Positions 33,510 to 42,617 of a stretch of 64,000 nt of DNA are shown here, one piece after another. The position numbers were made by a program, and so were the translations under genes. Positions within the stretch are counted from its first letter, which is position 1; every line of letters begins with the position of its first letter. Under the pieces are notes generated by a model. The model was not told where the DNA came from, ran no database searches, and saw nothing but the letters and a program-made list of their open reading frames with translations. The stretch is from Amycolatopsis dendrobii (GTDB lineage: Bacteria; Actinomycetota; Actinomycetes; Mycobacteriales; Pseudonocardiaceae), in assembly GCF_014145675.1 (NCBI RefSeq), contig NZ_JACGZW010000017.1, positions 62,001 to 126,000 of the forward strand, given 5' to 3'.

Positions 33510-35883
33510 GCCGATGCTGCCCCTCGTCCGGCTGCTGGCCGTTCGCGCCGTCGGCGAACCAGCCCTGCTCACGCGGACGGTCTTCGGCGGGGCGCCACGG
33601 CTGCTGGCCGCCCGGGGACGTCGCCGGGGTCCAGCCCGGAGGCGCCCCGTAGTTCGGCGGTCCGCTCTGCGCACCGCCCGGGCCACCGGGCTGGTAGCCG
33701 CCGCCTGCCGGACCGCCCGGCTGCTGCTGACCACCATACGGCTGGCCCCAGCGGCCGGTGCCGTTCGGCCCGCCCGGACGACCGCCGTTCGGCGGCGGGG
33801 CGTACGGGTTCGCGTTCGGGTCCGGGGCCTGGTACGGCGGGCCGCCGGGCAGTTCGCCCGCGCCCGGAGCCGTGCCGACCGGGGTCGGAGCGGGCTGCAG
33901 GGCAGGCTTTTCCTTCTCCGGAGCGGGCGGGGGCCACGGCTCGCCGCGCTCCATCGCCAGCTCGCCAGGGGTCTTGATCGGCGGCTTGTCCGACGGCGTG
34001 CGCTCGCCGAACTCGTTGAAGACGGTGATGTGCGGGCGCTTCTCGACCGTCGCGAAGATCCGCTCGAGGTCCTTGCGCTGCAGCGTTTCCTTCTCCAGCA
34101 GCTCCATGACCAGGTTGTCGAGCACGTCGCGGTAGGTGTTCAGCACGTGCCACGCCTCGGTGTGCGCGGTCTCGATGAGCTTGCGCACCTCCTCGTCGAT
34201 CTCGTGCGCCACCTCGAGCGAGTAGTCGGCCTGGCGGCCCGCGGACCGGCCGAGGAACGGGTCGCCCTGCTCCTGGCCGTACTTCACCGCGCCCAGCCGC
34301 GCGCTCATGCCGTATTCGGTGACCATCGCGCGGGCGATCTTCGTCGCCTGCTCGATGTCCGACGACGCACCGGTGGTGGGCTCGTGGAACACGAGTTCCT
34401 CGGCCGTGCGACCGCCCATCGCGAACACCAGCCGACCGATCATTTCCGACCGGGTCATCAGCTGCTTGTCGTCCTCGGGCACCAGCAGGGCGTGCCCGCC
34501 AGTGCGGCCGCGCGGCAAGATCGTCAGCTTGTACACCGGTTCGATGTCCGGCATCGCCCACGCGGCGAGCGCGTGCCCGCCCTCGTGGTAGGCGGTGATC
34601 TTCTTCTCCTTCTCGGAGATGATCCGGCTCTTGCGCGCGGGACCGCCGACCACCCGGTCGACCGACTCCTCGAGCGCGGCGTCGGTGATCACGTGCCCGT
34701 TCTCGCGGGCAGTGAGCAGCGCGGCCTCGTTCAGCACGTTGGCCAGGTCCGCACCGGACATGCCGACCGTGCGCTTGGCCAGCCCGGTCAGGTCGGTGCC
34801 CTGCGCGATCGGCTTGCCCTTGGCGTGCACCTCGAGGATCGCCTTGCGGCCGAGCAGGTCCGGCGCGGACACCGGGATCTGCCGGTCGAACCGGCCGGGG
34901 CGCAGCAGCGCCGGGTCGAGGATGTCCGGCCGGTTGGTGGCCGCGATCAGGATGATGCCGCCGCGGGCGTCGAAGCCGTCCATCTCGACCAGCAGTTGGT
35001 TCAGCGTCTGCTCGCGCTCGTCGTGGCCGCCGCCGAGGCCTGCGCCGCGCTGGCGGCCGACCGCGTCGATCTCGTCCACGAAGATGATGCACGGCGCGTT
35101 CTGCTTCGCCTGCTCGAACAGGTCGCGGACACGAGACGCACCGACACCGACGAACATCTCGACGAAGTCCGAACCGGAGATCGTGTAGAACGGCACACCC
35201 GCCTCGCCCGCGACAGCACGCGCGAGCAGCGTCTTGCCGGTGCCGGGCGGCCCGTAGAGCAGAACGCCCTTCGGGATCTTCGCCCCGAGCGCCTGGTAGC
35301 GCGCCGGGTTCTGCAGGAAGTCCTTGATCTCGTACAGCTCTTCGACCGCTTCGTCAGCGCCCGCGACGTCGCCGAAGGTCGTCTTCGGCATGTCCTTGTT
35401 GAGCTGTTTCGCCTTCGACTTGCCGAAGTTCAGGACGCGGTTCCCGCCGCCCTGCGCGTTGTTCATCATCCACATCAGCAGGCCGAGCACCAGCGCCAGC
35501 GGGATCGCGAAGATCAGGATCTGGGTCAGCAGGCTCTGCTGGGTGACCTTGGTGGTGAACTTGACGGGCTGGCCGCCGTTCTGCGCGGCGATCAGCTTGT
35601 CGTAGATCTCGTGCGTGGCGTTCGCGGGGAACTGCGCGATGATCTGGTCAGTCTGCTGGCCCTCGACGTCGATCTTCTGCGTGAGCAGCAGTTTGAGCTG
35701 CTGCTCCTTGTCCTCGAGGCTGGCTTCCTTGATGTGGTTCTGGGCGACCTGGTTCATCGCCGTCGAAATAGGAGCCTGGGTGTAGCCACGATCGCTGTCG
35801 AAGATCGTGTTGTAGGCGAACAACGCCAGCAACCCCGCGACGATCCACAGCAGTGGGTTCCTGAGCACGCTCTTCCGGTTCAT
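33481..35883 (-). CDS. ftsH: ATP-dependent zinc metalloprotease FtsH
   Basis: This 800-residue membrane AAA+ protease has two transmembrane helices flanking a periplasmic segment (about residues 8-26 and 112-133), an AAA domain with YGPPGTGKTLLARAV (Walker A) and CIIFVDEIDAVGRQRG (Walker B), the second region of homology, and the M41 zinc site HEGGH (about residue 440). The last roughly 150 residues are a Pro/Gly/Gln-rich disordered tail absent from E. coli FtsH but usual in this group. It leads the folate operon. Start chosen at MNRKSVLRNPLLW. Confidence 0.97.
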   Translation of the reverse strand: MNRKSVLRNPLLWIVAGLLALFAYNTIFDSDRGYTQAPISTAMNQVAQNHIKEASLEDKEQQLKLLLTQKIDVEGQQTDQIIAQFPANATHEIYDKLIAAQNGGQPVKFTTKVTQQSLLTQILIFAIPLALVLGLLMWMMNNAQGGGNRVLNFGKSKAKQLNKDMPKTTFGDVAGADEAVEELYEIKDFLQNPARYQALGAKIPKGVLLYGPPGTGKTLLARAVAGEAGVPFYTISGSDFVEMFVGVGASRVRDLFEQAKQNAPCIIFVDEIDAVGRQRGAGLGGGHDEREQTLNQLLVEMDGFDARGGIILIAATNRPDILDPALLRPGRFDRQIPVSAPDLLGRKAILEVHAKGKPIAQGTDLTGLAKRTVGMSGADLANVLNEAALLTARENGHVITDAALEESVDRVVGGPARKSRIISEKEKKITAYHEGGHALAAWAMPDIEPVYKLTILPRGRTGGHALLVPEDDKQLMTRSEMIGRLVFAMGGRTAEELVFHEPTTGASSDIEQATKIARAMVTEYGMSARLGAVKYGQEQGDPFLGRSAGRQADYSLEVAHEIDEEVRKLIETAHTEAWHVLNTYRDVLDNLVMELLEKETLQRKDLERIFATVEKRPHITVFNEFGERTPSDKPPIKTPGELAMERGEPWPPPAPEKEKPALQPAPTPVGTAPGAGELPGGPPYQAPDPNANPYAPPPNGGRPGGPNGTGRWGQPYGGQQQPGGPAGGGYQPGGPGGAQSGPPNYGAPPGWTPATSPGGQQPWRPAEDRPREQGWFADGANGQQPDEGQHRRDVDGSDKQ

Positions 35884-36089
35884 ACGACTCGGCCCTTGCG
35901 GCCTCGACCCTCCCTGGTTGGGCGGCTCCTGTGATACCCGCCATCGCGATCTTGACAACCCGTGGGCGCCGCAGGGCACCCGTCCCACCAGGGTACCGTC
36001 CGGGCGGGCGGAGAAGCCTGGCGAGCCTCTCGCAGGTCAACGGCCAATCCCGCGCGAGGGTTCCCGTTCCGGGAGGAGACGTCGCCCGG

Positions 36090-36911
36090 CTACCGGGTGT
36101 CCACCGCCACCGAAGCCACCATTTCACCCAGCCTGCTCCGCAGCGTCGCCGGGTCCGCCGGGGCGACGGTGACCCATTCCCGGCCGTCCGAACCCGCCCT
36201 CGACAAGCTCAAATACCGTCCGGTGGCGGTGTCGAACCAGCCGAGCACCCGGGACCGCTGCCGGTGTCCCAGCGAGGACCGGCTGTTCGCTGCGAGCTGA
36301 CCTCCGCGCAGCCGCGGCTGGCCCGCGATGAGCCCGTAGGTCTCGCGCGGATCGACCGTGGCGCGTTCGCTGAGCGACTGCCGCTTCGCCCGCCGGCCGC
36401 CCTTTTCCTCGGGCTGGCCGCCGCCCGCGGCGACCGGAACCCGGATCGGCTGGGTGTGCAGCGCCTCGTCCAGCGGAAGCGTGACCGACGCCTCACTGCC
36501 GCGCGGACCGCCAGGCAGCAGTTCGACGATCGTGGACACCAGCCCGTCCGCCGGGATCGCGCGCAGCCAGATGCCGTCGGCGTCCTGGATCGCGACCACG
36601 CCGGTGCGCTCGTCGCCCGCCGCGAGCAGCGCGACCGGATGCGCCTCGAACTGCGGGATGTGCAGCGCGTCGATGGAGTGCGGGGCGCGCGCGAGCAGCG
36701 TCAGCCAGTCCTCGACGTCGGGTTCGACCCGGCCGCGCGCGTCGCGGATGCCGCGGGCCTTCAGCTCAGTGTCGACCCGGTGGCGCAGCGACACGCGCTC
36801 GTCCTCGGTCGCGCCGTGCGAGCGCACGCGCAGCGGGTAGGGCAGCTCGCCCAGCTCCATCGACTCCCACAGGAAGTCGAATGCCAGCGGCGAGAAGAAC
36901 TCTTGGTGCAT
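36090..36911 (-). CDS. EspG-family ESX secretion chaperone, paralogue 1
   Basis: The 273-residue cytosolic protein belongs to the EspG family, which binds the tip of PE-PPE heterodimers before ESX secretion. Shared features with the second copy are an N-terminal DFLWESMELGELPYPLRVRSHGATEDER and a C-terminal RSRVLGWFDTATGRYLSLS with WVTVAPADPATLRSRLGEM. The central basic insert EEKGGRRAKRQS differs between copies. It is the last gene of the type VII module, with the 85-bp repeat between the two chaperone genes. Confidence 0.88.
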   Translation of the reverse strand: MHQEFFSPLAFDFLWESMELGELPYPLRVRSHGATEDERVSLRHRVDTELKARGIRDARGRVEPDVEDWLTLLARAPHSIDALHIPQFEAHPVALLAAGDERTGVVAIQDADGIWLRAIPADGLVSTIVELLPGGPRGSEASVTLPLDEALHTQPIRVPVAAGGGQPEEKGGRRAKRQSLSERATVDPRETYGLIAGQPRLRGGQLAANSRSSLGHRQRSRVLGWFDTATGRYLSLSRAGSDGREWVTVAPADPATLRSRLGEMVASVAVDTR

Positions 36912-36977
36912 CCGGTGCTGCTCACCCTCCGGTCAACGATTTCCGGCCCAGCGTAGCGCCGGATCGGCAGTCTTCAA

Positions 36978-37062
36978 GCGCCCCAATGCCACTTTGGGTG
37001 CATCCCACGCACCCAAAGTGGCGTTCGGTGCGTCAGATGCACCCAATGCCACATTGGGGCGC
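36978..37062. repeat. 85-bp triple-palindrome element, copy B
   Basis: It has the same 24+7+23+7+24 architecture and end sequences as copy A at 27501-27585. The 7-bp spacers are ATCCCAC and GTCAGAT. The first palindrome carries CACTTTGGG and the second CAAAGTGGCG, so paired changes keep partial symmetry across units. It lies between two EspG-like genes. Confidence 0.85.
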
Positions 37063-37097
37063 TTTCAGCCGAGCGGGAGTCGATCGGGCAACGCGGG

Positions 37098-37901
37098 TCA
37101 GAACGCGCCCGCGCTGGCCTGGTCGGCCACCCCGGCGAGCATTTCGCCGAGCCGGTGCCGCAGCGTCGCCGGGTCGGCGGGCGCGATGGTGATCCAGTCG
37201 CGGCCGTCGTGACCCTGGCTCGCCTGCGTGAAGTACCGGCCGGTTTCGGTGTCGAACCAGCTCAGCACCGTCGACCGGCTGCGGCCGCCGAGGCGGTTGC
37301 GGGCGTTCGCGCCGATCTGGCCGCCGCGCAGGCGCTGCTGGGCGTGCAGCCGGGCGAGTGCCTTGCGGTCCTCGTCCACGCTCGCGCGGCCGGAGGCGTC
37401 GACCTGGTTGCCGCGCCGCTGCATGAAGTCGACTCCGGAAGCGCCGACCAGCTGCTCCAGCGGCACGGTGATCGACTTCTCGGTGCCGCGCGGAGCGCCC
37501 GGCAGGAGCGAGATGATCGCGGTGGCCAGTCCGTCCGGCGCGCACGGGTGCAGGTGCAGCCCGCGCTGGTCCTGGACGGCGAACAGGCCGTCGCCGTTCG
37601 CGCTGCCCGCGACCGCGAGCAGCGGTTCGCCGTTCGGGTCGAGCAGCTGGACGGTGTCGAGGCTGACGTCTGGCGACGCGAGGATGCCGAAGTAGTCCTC
37701 GACGTGCGGAGCGGGCCTGCCGCGGTCGTCCGCGAGCCCCCGGTCAGCCAGTGCGCCGAGTGTGCGCGTGCGCAGCGCCGAGCGCTCGTCCATCGTCGCG
37801 CCGTGCGAACGGATCCGCAGCGGATACGGCAGCTCGCCCAAACCGGCCGACTCCCACAGGAAGTCCACCTCGATCGGCGCGAGCAACTCCGCGTTCGGCA
37901 T
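37098..37901 (-). CDS. EspG-family ESX secretion chaperone, paralogue 2
   Basis: The 267-residue protein parallels the downstream copy: VDFLWESAGLGELPYPLRIRSHGATMDER, then LRGGQIGANARNRLGGRSRSTVLSWFD and DWITIAPADPATLRHRLGEML. Two chaperones next to one PPE-like and one PE-like gene may mean that each handles a different substrate or that they form a heteromeric chaperone. It follows the PPE-like gene by 79 bp on the same strand. Confidence 0.88.
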   Translation of the reverse strand: MPNAELLAPIEVDFLWESAGLGELPYPLRIRSHGATMDERSALRTRTLGALADRGLADDRGRPAPHVEDYFGILASPDVSLDTVQLLDPNGEPLLAVAGSANGDGLFAVQDQRGLHLHPCAPDGLATAIISLLPGAPRGTEKSITVPLEQLVGASGVDFMQRRGNQVDASGRASVDEDRKALARLHAQQRLRGGQIGANARNRLGGRSRSTVLSWFDTETGRYFTQASQGHDGRDWITIAPADPATLRHRLGEMLAGVADQASAGAF

Positions 37902-37980
37902 CGACCAACCCCCTACCCCACGTGTTTGCGAACGCTCGCGGGCGCGTGACCGGTCCGGTCACGCGCCCGCGAGCACTGCG

Positions 37981-39402
37981 TCAGTTGTCGTCGTCCGACC
38001 ACGCGCCGATGACCGGCGGCGGGGTGGCCTGGTTGGCCCCGAACGCGTCGTCCGGGTCCGGTTCGATGAGGAACGAAGCGTGCGTGTGCTCCTCGTCCTC
38101 TTCGCCCGCGCCGTGCGCGCCCGCTCCGCCCATGCCGCCCATCGGGCTCATGCCGCCCTGCGACTGGCCGATGGTGCCGCTCGCCGGGACGACGCCCTGC
38201 TGCTGCGGAGCCGCCGACGCGGCGCTCTGCCCGCTCTGGTGCTCGGACGCCGCGGAGGTCTTGCCTTCCTCCTCCTTGCGCGAACCGCTGCGGTTGCCCT
38301 CGCCGAGCTTGCCGCCGGCGAACCCGGCGCCCGCGCCGATGGCGCCAAGGCCGAGCGCGGAACCGAGGCCGCTGCCGCCCGTGCTCGCGGGCGTGGCCGC
38401 GACCGGGGCCGCACCGACGCCGGAAGAGGCGCCGACGCCCACTCCGGTACCGCCGGCGAGCGCGCCGCCCTCGAGACCGGACGTGCCGTACTTGCCCGAG
38501 TCGGCCGAGACGTGCGCCGGAGCGCCGTGCCCGGCGACCCCCGCACCGCCGGCCGCGCCGTGCGCGCCCACCGTGCCGAAGCTGGCAGGCGAACCGAGCG
38601 CGCCCGGGCCGTCGGTGTGGCCGATGTTGTTGACGTTGTTGAACGAGTTGCCGTTGAAGTGCGTCGCGGTCGGCTTCATGCCGAGCGATTCCGGGCCGAA
38701 GCTCGGGGTGGAGCCGTCGACCTCGCTCATCGCCTGGGTGTAGGCGTTGAAGAACGCGACCTGCTGCGCCTTGACGTCGTTCGCGGCGTCCGCCTGCGCC
38801 TTCTGGTCCGCGGCCAGCGCGGCCGGGCCGCCCGCGAGCGCGGCCGTCATGGCCTGCTTCGGGTCGTAGTCGCGCGGGGCGGGCATCTTCTTGACCTCGG
38901 CGGCCGCGGCGGCCTGGCGGGCCATCCGGTCGGCCATCGTGTGCGCGGCGTCAGAGGCCTGCGTGCCGGAGTTGGCGATCGCCACGAGCGCGCCCTGCGC
39001 ACCCGCGGCACCGTGGCCGACCCACACGTTGCCCAGTTCGGTGATCGCGTTGTACAGGTCGTCGGACGCCTGCTTCAGCTCGGTGCCGTGCTTGGCCCAG
39101 TGCTGCCCGGTCGCCTCGGCGGTGCCCGGGTCGTTGTCCGTGGTCGCGCCGACGTAGAGCTGGTGGCTCTCCTGCGACTGCCAGTTCGGCGGGTTGCCGA
39201 TCGCGCGGTCGCCGCCGATCTCGAAGCCGCCGGAGCTGCTGCGCGCCGACGCGACGATGTCGTTGGCCGCCGAGTTCGAGCCCATCGCGACGGCGGAGCC
39301 GGGCGCGGGGACCGAGGACGAGGTGCCGTAGCCGGAGGTGTTGTAGCCCGATCCGTCCGGGACGGAGCCGCCCGGGGCCGAGGTGTTGGTGTTCGGTGCC
39401 AT
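37981..39402 (-). CDS. PPE-like type VII secretion substrate
   Basis: The 473-residue protein has an N-terminal helical domain (about 70-215) with NWQSQESHQLYVGATTDN, then WAKHGTELKQASDDLYNAI and a WxG-like NVWVGHGAAGAQGA turn between helices, as in PPE/WXG-type substrates. The C-terminal half is Gly/Ala/Ser-rich low complexity (GVGVGASSGVGAAPVAATPA) ending in an acidic His-containing tail. It lies 23 bp after the PE-like gene and before two EspG-like genes. Expected role: secreted or surface partner of the PE-like protein. Confidence 0.82.
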   Translation of the reverse strand: MAPNTNTSAPGGSVPDGSGYNTSGYGTSSSVPAPGSAVAMGSNSAANDIVASARSSSGGFEIGGDRAIGNPPNWQSQESHQLYVGATTDNDPGTAEATGQHWAKHGTELKQASDDLYNAITELGNVWVGHGAAGAQGALVAIANSGTQASDAAHTMADRMARQAAAAAEVKKMPAPRDYDPKQAMTAALAGGPAALAADQKAQADAANDVKAQQVAFFNAYTQAMSEVDGSTPSFGPESLGMKPTATHFNGNSFNNVNNIGHTDGPGALGSPASFGTVGAHGAAGGAGVAGHGAPAHVSADSGKYGTSGLEGGALAGGTGVGVGASSGVGAAPVAATPASTGGSGLGSALGLGAIGAGAGFAGGKLGEGNRSGSRKEEEGKTSAASEHQSGQSAASAAPQQQGVVPASGTIGQSQGGMSPMGGMGGAGAHGAGEEDEEHTHASFLIEPDPDDAFGANQATPPPVIGAWSDDDN

Positions 39403-39425
39403 GACTGCGTGATCCCCCTAGGACG

Positions 39426-39794
39426 TCAGGCCTTGTTGCGGAACGGGTCGGCGGCGGACTGGTCGATCTCGTGGTAGCGGGCCATCGCCGCGACGATGCC
39501 TTCCTCCGCGGCCTGGTACTGGCTGAGCAGGTTCTGCAGCGCGGACGAGTAGGAGTCGCCGCCGCCGTCGGCGCGCTGCACGAACTTGGTCGCCATCGCC
39601 TTGCCGACCGGGTTCGCGCCGAGCTTCGGCGGCTGCGCGAGCGTGCCCGCGCTGTTCAGGAGAGCTTCGATCGCGTCCCGTCCGGTCCGGATCTTCTTCA
39701 GCACGGTCTGCGCGGCATCCGGGTCGATCCCGACCTGGCCGTTGACAGCGGCGTTCTTGAACGCCGCGGCATCCGCCGAGCTGTTGTTGCCCAT
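39426..39794 (-). CDS. PE/WXG100-like type VII secretion partner
   Basis: The 122-residue helical protein has two predicted helices (VGIDPDAAQTVLKKIRTGRD and the region from YSSALQNLLSQYQAAEEGIV to MARYHEID) and ends with YHEID, which fits the YxxxD/E type VII export signal, about 10 residues from the C-terminus. It would pair with the PPE-like product encoded 23 bp downstream. No strong promoter motif is evident in the 171 bp upstream up to hpt. Confidence 0.8.
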   Translation of the reverse strand: MGNNSSADAAAFKNAAVNGQVGIDPDAAQTVLKKIRTGRDAIEALLNSAGTLAQPPKLGANPVGKAMATKFVQRADGGGDSYSSALQNLLSQYQAAEEGIVAAMARYHEIDQSAADPFRNKA

Positions 39795-39965
39795 CTGCCC
39801 TCTCTCCGTTCCCCCGCGCGAGGACCAGCCCGTCGGCTGGTGTCACTCGTCCGCATGGCAATAGGTCTTCGCATAGGTTAACGCACCTGGTCGAGCCCTA
39901 TGACGCGATTTCGGGCTTCCGGGTTCCGCACCCGAAAGGATTATCGCGAACCGGGCTGAACCGGA

Positions 39966-40520
39966 CTATCCGGACGTGTAGACGTGCGGATCGAGCGTCC
40001 CGATGTAGGGCAGGTCGCGGTAGCGCTCGGCGTAGTCGAGGCCGTAGCCGACGACGAACTCGTTGGGGATGTCGAAGCCGATGTACTTCACCGGCACCTC
40101 GACCTTCACGGCTTCCGGCTTGCGCAGCAGCGAGACGACCTCGAGCGAGGCCGGGTTCCGGCTCGCCAGGTTCTTCAGCAGCCAGGACAGGGTGAGCCCG
40201 GAGTCGACGATGTCCTCGACGATGAGCACGTCGCGCCCGGCGATGTCGCGGTCGAGGTCCTTCAAGATCCGCACCACCCCCGACGACGAGGTCGAAGACC
40301 CGTAGGACGACACGGCCATGAACTCCAGCTGCGTCGGCACCGGAAGCGCCCGCGCGAAGTCGGTCATGAACATGACGGCGCCCTTGAGGACGCCGACCAG
40401 GAGGAGGTCGCCCTGGCCGTTTTCCGGGTGGTCGGCGGCGATTTTCGCCGCCAGCTCCGCGATCTTGTCCTTGATCTGCTGCTCGGTGATGAGCACGGAG
40501 GCGATCTCGCCCTCGTACAC
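39966..40520 (-). CDS. hpt: Hypoxanthine phosphoribosyltransferase
   Basis: The 184-residue purine-salvage enzyme converts hypoxanthine or guanine plus PRPP to IMP or GMP. Motifs are VGVLKGAVMFMTDFAR (loop I), FMAVSSYGSSTSSSG (flexible loop II), VLIVEDIVDSGLTLSW (PRPP motif) and the C-terminal KYIGFDIPNEFVVGYGLDYAE. It starts at GTG (VYEGEIASV) 3 bp after tilS. Confidence 0.97.
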   Translation of the reverse strand: MYEGEIASVLITEQQIKDKIAELAAKIAADHPENGQGDLLLVGVLKGAVMFMTDFARALPVPTQLEFMAVSSYGSSTSSSGVVRILKDLDRDIAGRDVLIVEDIVDSGLTLSWLLKNLASRNPASLEVVSLLRKPEAVKVEVPVKYIGFDIPNEFVVGYGLDYAERYRDLPYIGTLDPHVYTSG

Positions 40521-40523
40521 GGG

Positions 40524-41495
40524 TCATTCCCCTCGGGTGGTGGGTTCGGGTCCGGCAAGCGAGAGCCTGCCACGCCGCCGTCGAGCCTCCAAGTTGCCCG
40601 GCAGCCACACTCCGCCCTGACCCCGCCAGCGGGCCACGAGCGCGTCGACCGAACGCAGGTGCGCATCGGTCAGCTCGCGAACCCCGGAGTCCAGCAGCCA
40701 CCTGCGGAGAACCCGTCTGCGCAGCGCAGCGGGCTCGGCTGCGAGCACGGCTACGTCGAGGTCGTCTTCGCGCTCCGCGCGCTCGTGGACGCGCGCGGCG
40801 AGTGTGTCCAACGCCTCGGTGTCCTCGCGCAGTTGTGCGGCCGTACGGGCTAAAGCTGGAGCGACTCCACCCGACAGCACGTCCTCCAGGAGCGGCAGTG
40901 CTTCCGTACGCAGCCGTACGCGGGTGAAGCGGGGATCGGCGTTGTGCGGGTCTTGCCACGGCGCTAGGCCGAGTTCTGTGCACGCCGCCACCGTTTGCGC
41001 GCGAGTGATGCCCAGCAGCGGACGGCCCCACGGCGGATCGTGCGGACGCATGCCCGCCAGCGACCGCGGTCCAGAACCGCGACCTAGACCGAGCAGCACC
41101 GTCTCAGCTTGGTCGTCTTGGGTGTGGCCGAGCAGTACGAGCCCTTCGCCGTTTGGCAACGCTTCGCGCAGCGCGTGGTACCTCGCGGCGCGCGCGGCTG
41201 CTTCGGGACCGCCTTTGCCCACGACGTGTACGGCATGCACTTCGACGACGTCGATGCCAAGGCTCTTCACGACTGTTGCCGCTTCGGCCGCAACGACGGC
41301 TGAATCGGCCTGCAGGCCATGGTCGACGACGAGCGCCCGCGTACGAACGTCTCGGTGCCGAAGGACGTACGCCGTCGCTTCAGCGAGCGCTAGGGAGTCC
41401 GCGCCGCCCGACACCGCGACGCACACTTCGCCGGGGACAGCGACTGTCGCAAGGAAATCGCGGACCGCTGTCCGGACCGCGGCGAGCGCGCTCAC
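40524..41495 (-). CDS. tilS: tRNA(Ile)-lysidine synthase
   Basis: The 323-residue enzyme modifies C34 of tRNA-Ile(CAU) to lysidine. The PP-loop is VAVSGGADSLALAE (SGGxDS) and ALVVDHGLQADS, LLGHTQDDQAETVL and GMRPHDPPWGRPLL are conserved core segments. It lacks the long C-terminal domains of the E. coli enzyme, as usual in actinobacteria. It begins with GTG inside the stop of the metallopeptidase gene and is followed by hpt, the common tilS-hpt pair. Confidence 0.96.
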   Translation of the reverse strand: MSALAAVRTAVRDFLATVAVPGEVCVAVSGGADSLALAEATAYVLRHRDVRTRALVVDHGLQADSAVVAAEAATVVKSLGIDVVEVHAVHVVGKGGPEAAARAARYHALREALPNGEGLVLLGHTQDDQAETVLLGLGRGSGPRSLAGMRPHDPPWGRPLLGITRAQTVAACTELGLAPWQDPHNADPRFTRVRLRTEALPLLEDVLSGGVAPALARTAAQLREDTEALDTLAARVHERAEREDDLDVAVLAAEPAALRRRVLRRWLLDSGVRELTDAHLRSVDALVARWRGQGGVWLPGNLEARRRRGRLSLAGPEPTTRGE

Positions 41496-42541
41496 CCGTG
41501 CAGGCGCCGCACCCAGGCCGCGGGGTCGGCGATCTCGGCGCGGGTCGGCAACGTGTTCGGCGAGCGCCAAACCTTGTTGAACCCGTCCATCCCGACCGCG
41601 TCGACCACGTGCCGCGTGAACTTCGCGCCTTCCTCGTACTGGCGGATCTTCGCGTCGAGGCCGAGCACCGCGCGCAGCAGCCGGTCGAACAGCCCGCCGC
41701 CCTGGCGTCGCGCGGTGAATCGCGCCCGGATCTGTTCGACGCTCGGCACGACCTGCGGGCCGACCGCGTCCATCACGTAGTCCGCGTGGCCCTCCAGCAG
41801 CGTGGACAACGCCAGCAGCCGGTCGAAAACCGAACGCTCCTTCGGCGATTGCAGCAACTCCGCGATACCGCCGCCCTTGCCGCGATTGCGCAGCGCGTCG
41901 GGCAGCCTGCCGACCAGTTCGGCCAGACCGTCGGTGGAGCTCTCCGCGAGCCCGGACACGAGCCGTTCGACCTCGTCGGCGAAGTAGTCGCGCAGCCACG
42001 GCACCGCGGTGAACTGCAGCCGGTGCGTGCACTCGTGCAGGCAGACCCACAGCCGGAAATCGTGCGAGGGGACCTTCATCGCGCGCTCGGCGGCCACCAC
42101 ATTCGGCGCGACGAGCAGCAGTTCGCCCTTGTTCTCGGGGCCGCCGAACGGGTCGTACTGACCAAGCACGCGCGACGCCAGGAACGCGAGCAGCAATCCG
42201 GTCTGCACGCCGGCGCCGGACGCCAGGATCGGGCCGAGCGGACCGCCTTGGGCCGCGGGCAGCGCGCGTCCGGTGAGCACGCCGAGACCCGATGCCGCGG
42301 ACCGGACCCAGCCAGGCCGGTCGACCACGGTGCCCGGCAGCAGCGGCAGGTCCTGGCCGAGGCCAGTCAGCTCGCGGACATGCCCTTCCGCCTCGGCGGT
42401 CAGCTCGCGCAGGTCGACGACCGCGCGGTCCGCTTCGCCGCGCGCGACCTGCGGGCCGCCGCGCACCAGCAGCGCGCCGGTGGCGGCTGCCCGGTCCCAG
42501 TCGACCATGGGCCGCCGTCGGGTCTCGGTTTCCTGGCTCAC
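41492..42541 (-). CDS. DUF2342 zinc metalloprotease-like protein (Rv3626c-type)
   Basis: The 349-residue protein has LHECTHRLQF (HExxH zinc site, about residue 169) and LLEGHADYVMDAVG (about 245), where the Glu could be the third ligand. This family is often labelled coenzyme F420 biosynthesis-associated or zinc-dependent metalloprotease; the function is not settled. It lies between dacB and tilS as in mycobacteria and overlaps tilS by 4 bp. Confidence 0.88.
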   Translation of the reverse strand: MSQETETRRRPMVDWDRAAATGALLVRGGPQVARGEADRAVVDLRELTAEAEGHVRELTGLGQDLPLLPGTVVDRPGWVRSAASGLGVLTGRALPAAQGGPLGPILASGAGVQTGLLLAFLASRVLGQYDPFGGPENKGELLLVAPNVVAAERAMKVPSHDFRLWVCLHECTHRLQFTAVPWLRDYFADEVERLVSGLAESSTDGLAELVGRLPDALRNRGKGGGIAELLQSPKERSVFDRLLALSTLLEGHADYVMDAVGPQVVPSVEQIRARFTARRQGGGLFDRLLRAVLGLDAKIRQYEEGAKFTRHVVDAVGMDGFNKVWRSPNTLPTRAEIADPAAWVRRLHG

Positions 42542-42617
42542 CCCTCCGACGCTACCTTCCGGCCGGAGATTGTGGGCAGCTCAGCCGAGCCGGTTCAGCG
42601 AGTCGGCGCAGTGCGCG

